From Deltaproteobacteria bacterium (GTDB lineage Bacteria; Myxococcota_A; Polyangia; Polyangiales; Houyiibacteriaceae), in contig JAEPMI010000004.1 in assembly GCA_017644045.1 (NCBI GenBank), positions 1 through 64,000 of the forward strand: a DNA stretch of 64,000 bases, read 5' to 3'. This document shows positions 62,588 to 64,000 of the stretch, piece after piece (position 1 is the first letter of the stretch; every line of letters starts with the position of its first letter). Made by a program: the position numbers and the translations under genes. Below the pieces are notes generated by a model that saw nothing but the letters and a program-made list of their open reading frames with translations, ran no database searches and was not told the DNA's origin.

Positions 62588-63706
62588 TCAGCCGAAGGGA
62601 GTCGCCAGCGGCGTGCCCCAGGGGGGCGCTTTGCCGGCGTCGGGTCGCACGTCACCGTGCGGGTGGAGCTGCTCCGCGCGCGCGACGAGCGCGGCGGGAG
62701 CGACGCCTCCGAGGACGCAGTGCGGAAAGGTCTCGCGGATCAACGCGAGGCGCGCGTCCGACCAATGCACCCGCCGCGCCGTGTACTCGGTGCGGAAGGT
62801 CTCGTGGGTAAAGATGTCGTCGAAGCCGAGCTGGAAGTACTCCCCCAGGATCGCCAGGCGGTAGCCGACGTCTCCGGGCGCGCACTCCTTGGTGCGGCGG
62901 ATGTTGTGCTCGGCCTTCGCGGGGTTCCCGTCGGGGGGACACCAGCGTTCGTCGCCGGGCGCGAACGAGGTGTGGGCGTCGAGCCAATCCACCAGGAGCT
63001 CGAGCACGTGCGACCAGCGGTCGACCACGGCCGTCCATCGACGATGCAGCGGCTCGAGCTCCCACTCGATCCGCTTCCGAGCGAGCTCGAGGGAGAGCGG
63101 ATCCGGCTGACCGAAGGGAGCCTCGGCGACGAGCTGATCGTACGCGGCGAGGATCCGCTCCGCCTGCTCCACCCGCACCGGAAACCACGACTCCTTCGCG
63201 AAGGCGAGGTCCTTCTCCAGCGCCTCGCGCGTCGCCCCCGCGGAGCCCGAGAGCGCGCGCATGAGCCCCTGCTCTTCGACCTGGCGCAGGAAGACGGGAT
63301 AGCTCACGCCCGAGCGCCCGAGCGCGAGAATTCGCTCCAACGTGGGAATGGTGTGCGCGGCCGCGTCGCCGGCCTGTCCGCTCCGATGGGTCTGCAGGGC
63401 CTTCTCGTAGGCTCCGAGCGTCTGCGCGAGCAGCTCCTCGTCGCTCATGTCCTTCGCTGCCGCGCGCGCGGCTCCGGCGAGCACTCGCGAGTACGCGTCG
63501 CTGAACTGCTGGAAGCTGTTCTCCTGCGTGAGCTGACCCATGTAGGCGGTCACGTCGCCCATCTGCTGCGCCAGCGTCTCCATCCGCCCCAGCACCGCGG
63601 CCATCTGATCGACGTCGGGGCCGCTCAGCCCCTTGCCCTTCACCTCCGCGAGCATCTTGCGGAAGGGGCCGAGGGTCGGGTTCACGATCATCGGATCCAC
63701 CGGCAT
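62588..63706 (-). CDS. helical protein of unknown function
   Basis: The product has 372 residues with no signal peptide. It is mainly alpha-helical (LGRMETLAQQMGDVTAYMGQ, LLAQTLGAYEKALQTHR, VEQAERILAAYDQLVAEA). The C-terminal 100 residues have an unusual His/Trp-rich stretch (GVAPAALVARAEQLHPHG) and end with WGTPLATPFG. I cannot assign a family. The start at 63706 overlaps the stop of the upstream gene in TGATG, so the two are coupled. It converges with the lipoprotein gene at 62574. Confidence 0.6.
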   Translation of the reverse strand: MPVDPMIVNPTLGPFRKMLAEVKGKGLSGPDVDQMAAVLGRMETLAQQMGDVTAYMGQLTQENSFQQFSDAYSRVLAGAARAAAKDMSDEELLAQTLGAYEKALQTHRSGQAGDAAAHTIPTLERILALGRSGVSYPVFLRQVEEQGLMRALSGSAGATREALEKDLAFAKESWFPVRVEQAERILAAYDQLVAEAPFGQPDPLSLELARKRIEWELEPLHRRWTAVVDRWSHVLELLVDWLDAHTSFAPGDERWCPPDGNPAKAEHNIRRTKECAPGDVGYRLAILGEYFQLGFDDIFTHETFRTEYTARRVHWSDARLALIRETFPHCVLGGVAPAALVARAEQLHPHGDVRPDAGKAPPWGTPLATPFG

Positions 63707-64000
63707 CAGTCGATCCCCCGATAGCGGCGATGGCATGCGATGCGTCGCTGCACGATGGGATCGGCCAGCGGCATCTTGCGCCGATGCCGGACCTGCCAGA
63801 GGGCCTGGTAGTCCGGCTGGTAGTCGGGGATGAACTTGCGCGTCTCGGGGAGCGTGACCTGGTGATGGTGCTCGGCTCCGGTCCGCCGCTCCCGCGCCGC
63901 CCGCTCGAGCCGCTCCGGGTGCCACGCATGGGGCACGATCGCCTGCTCGCACTCCTCGACGTCCTCGAGGATCTTCCAGTCGCTCCAGAGCTCCTCGATG
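63706..64000 (-). CDS. partial gene, C-terminal part, running off the right edge
   Basis: The frame is open from the window end to a stop at 63706, giving at least 97 residues. An internal GTG at 63936 exists, but coding-like sequence (EELWSDWKILEDVEECEQAI) continues upstream of it, so the true start is outside the window. The visible part is basic and His/Arg-rich near its end (QVRHRRKMPLADPIVQRRI), with no family I can name. It is coupled to the next gene at TGATG, which makes them a two-gene operon or part of a longer one. Confidence 0.65.
   Translation of the reverse strand, partial: IEELWSDWKILEDVEECEQAIVPHAWHPERLERAARERRTGAEHHHQVTLPETRKFIPDYQPDYQALWQVRHRRKMPLADPIVQRRIACHRRYRGID

Overview
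The window is about 70% G+C, densely packed chromosomal DNA with strong third-position GC bias, which makes long antisense shadow frames common. Gene content points to a Gram-negative predatory or social soil bacterium of the Myxococcota, probably class Polyangia (Sandaracinus-like). Reasons: many lipoproteins with beta-propeller, Cys-rich, MopE-type or von Willebrand A domains; three large Hanks-type Ser/Thr kinases in 8.5 kb; an orphan GAF histidine kinase; GAF/HD-GYP signalling; a caspase-like lipoprotein; NYN/OST-HTH and M1/MA metallopeptidases. The taxon is inferred from family content, not from a marker gene. No rRNA, tRNA, CRISPR array, intact insertion sequence or phage gene was seen.

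Layout. 0.2-7.5 kb: a Lys-tailed coiled-coil protein, a caspase-fold lipoprotein with six pre-peptidase-type repeats, two membrane proteins, a GAF histidine kinase and a lipocalin/CrtC-like protein. 7.6-14.2 kb: a class III aminotransferase translationally coupled to a DUF6882-type protein, a membrane sensor that looks like a kinase without its kinase domain, a cytoplasmic propeller and a lipoprotein. 14.3-18.6 kb: an RND efflux adaptor/permease pair, preceded by a perfect 12-bp hairpin ending at the adaptor start codon. 18.6-26 kb: a membrane protein/NYN-OST-HTH operon, an MA-type peptidase, a Kazal/eight-cysteine lipoprotein, an M1 peptidase and a ketopantoate-reductase-like protein. 26.3-34.8 kb: the three-kinase cluster. 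34.8-41.7 kb: a tandem SDR protein with one apparently dead domain, a MopE-like/TPR operon, proline-catabolic P5C dehydrogenase and small proteins. 41.8-50.8 kb: a WYL regulator, a propeller lipoprotein, an MscS channel, a GAF/HD-GYP protein, a GMC oxidoreductase and a vWA lipoprotein. 50.8-55.6 kb: a LysR stump, a 187-bp palindromic repeat, methionine aminopeptidase, a MocR regulator divergent from a flavin-binding/GNAT fusion, and a LysR regulator. 55.6-59.2 kb: a three-gene lipoprotein operon centred on a tetra-haem duplicated cytochrome. 59.4-64 kb: a beta-glycan synthase (GT2) fused to a GH16 glucanase/transglycosylase, a lipoprotein and a two-gene operon running off the right edge.

Common threads. 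At least thirteen transcription units have a TAnnnT box only 6-9 bases before the start codon, which suggests leaderless or very short-leader transcription. Convergent genes meet within a few bases or overlap, often with the stop codons inside a short palindrome. Two further interspersed inverted repeats (20.1-20.2 and 26.0-26.2 kb) sit between genes.

The best candidate for an undescribed system is the single-polypeptide GT2-GH16 protein at 59359-61818. Its topology would place a polysaccharide synthase in the inner membrane with a GH16 enzyme at the polymer exit side.
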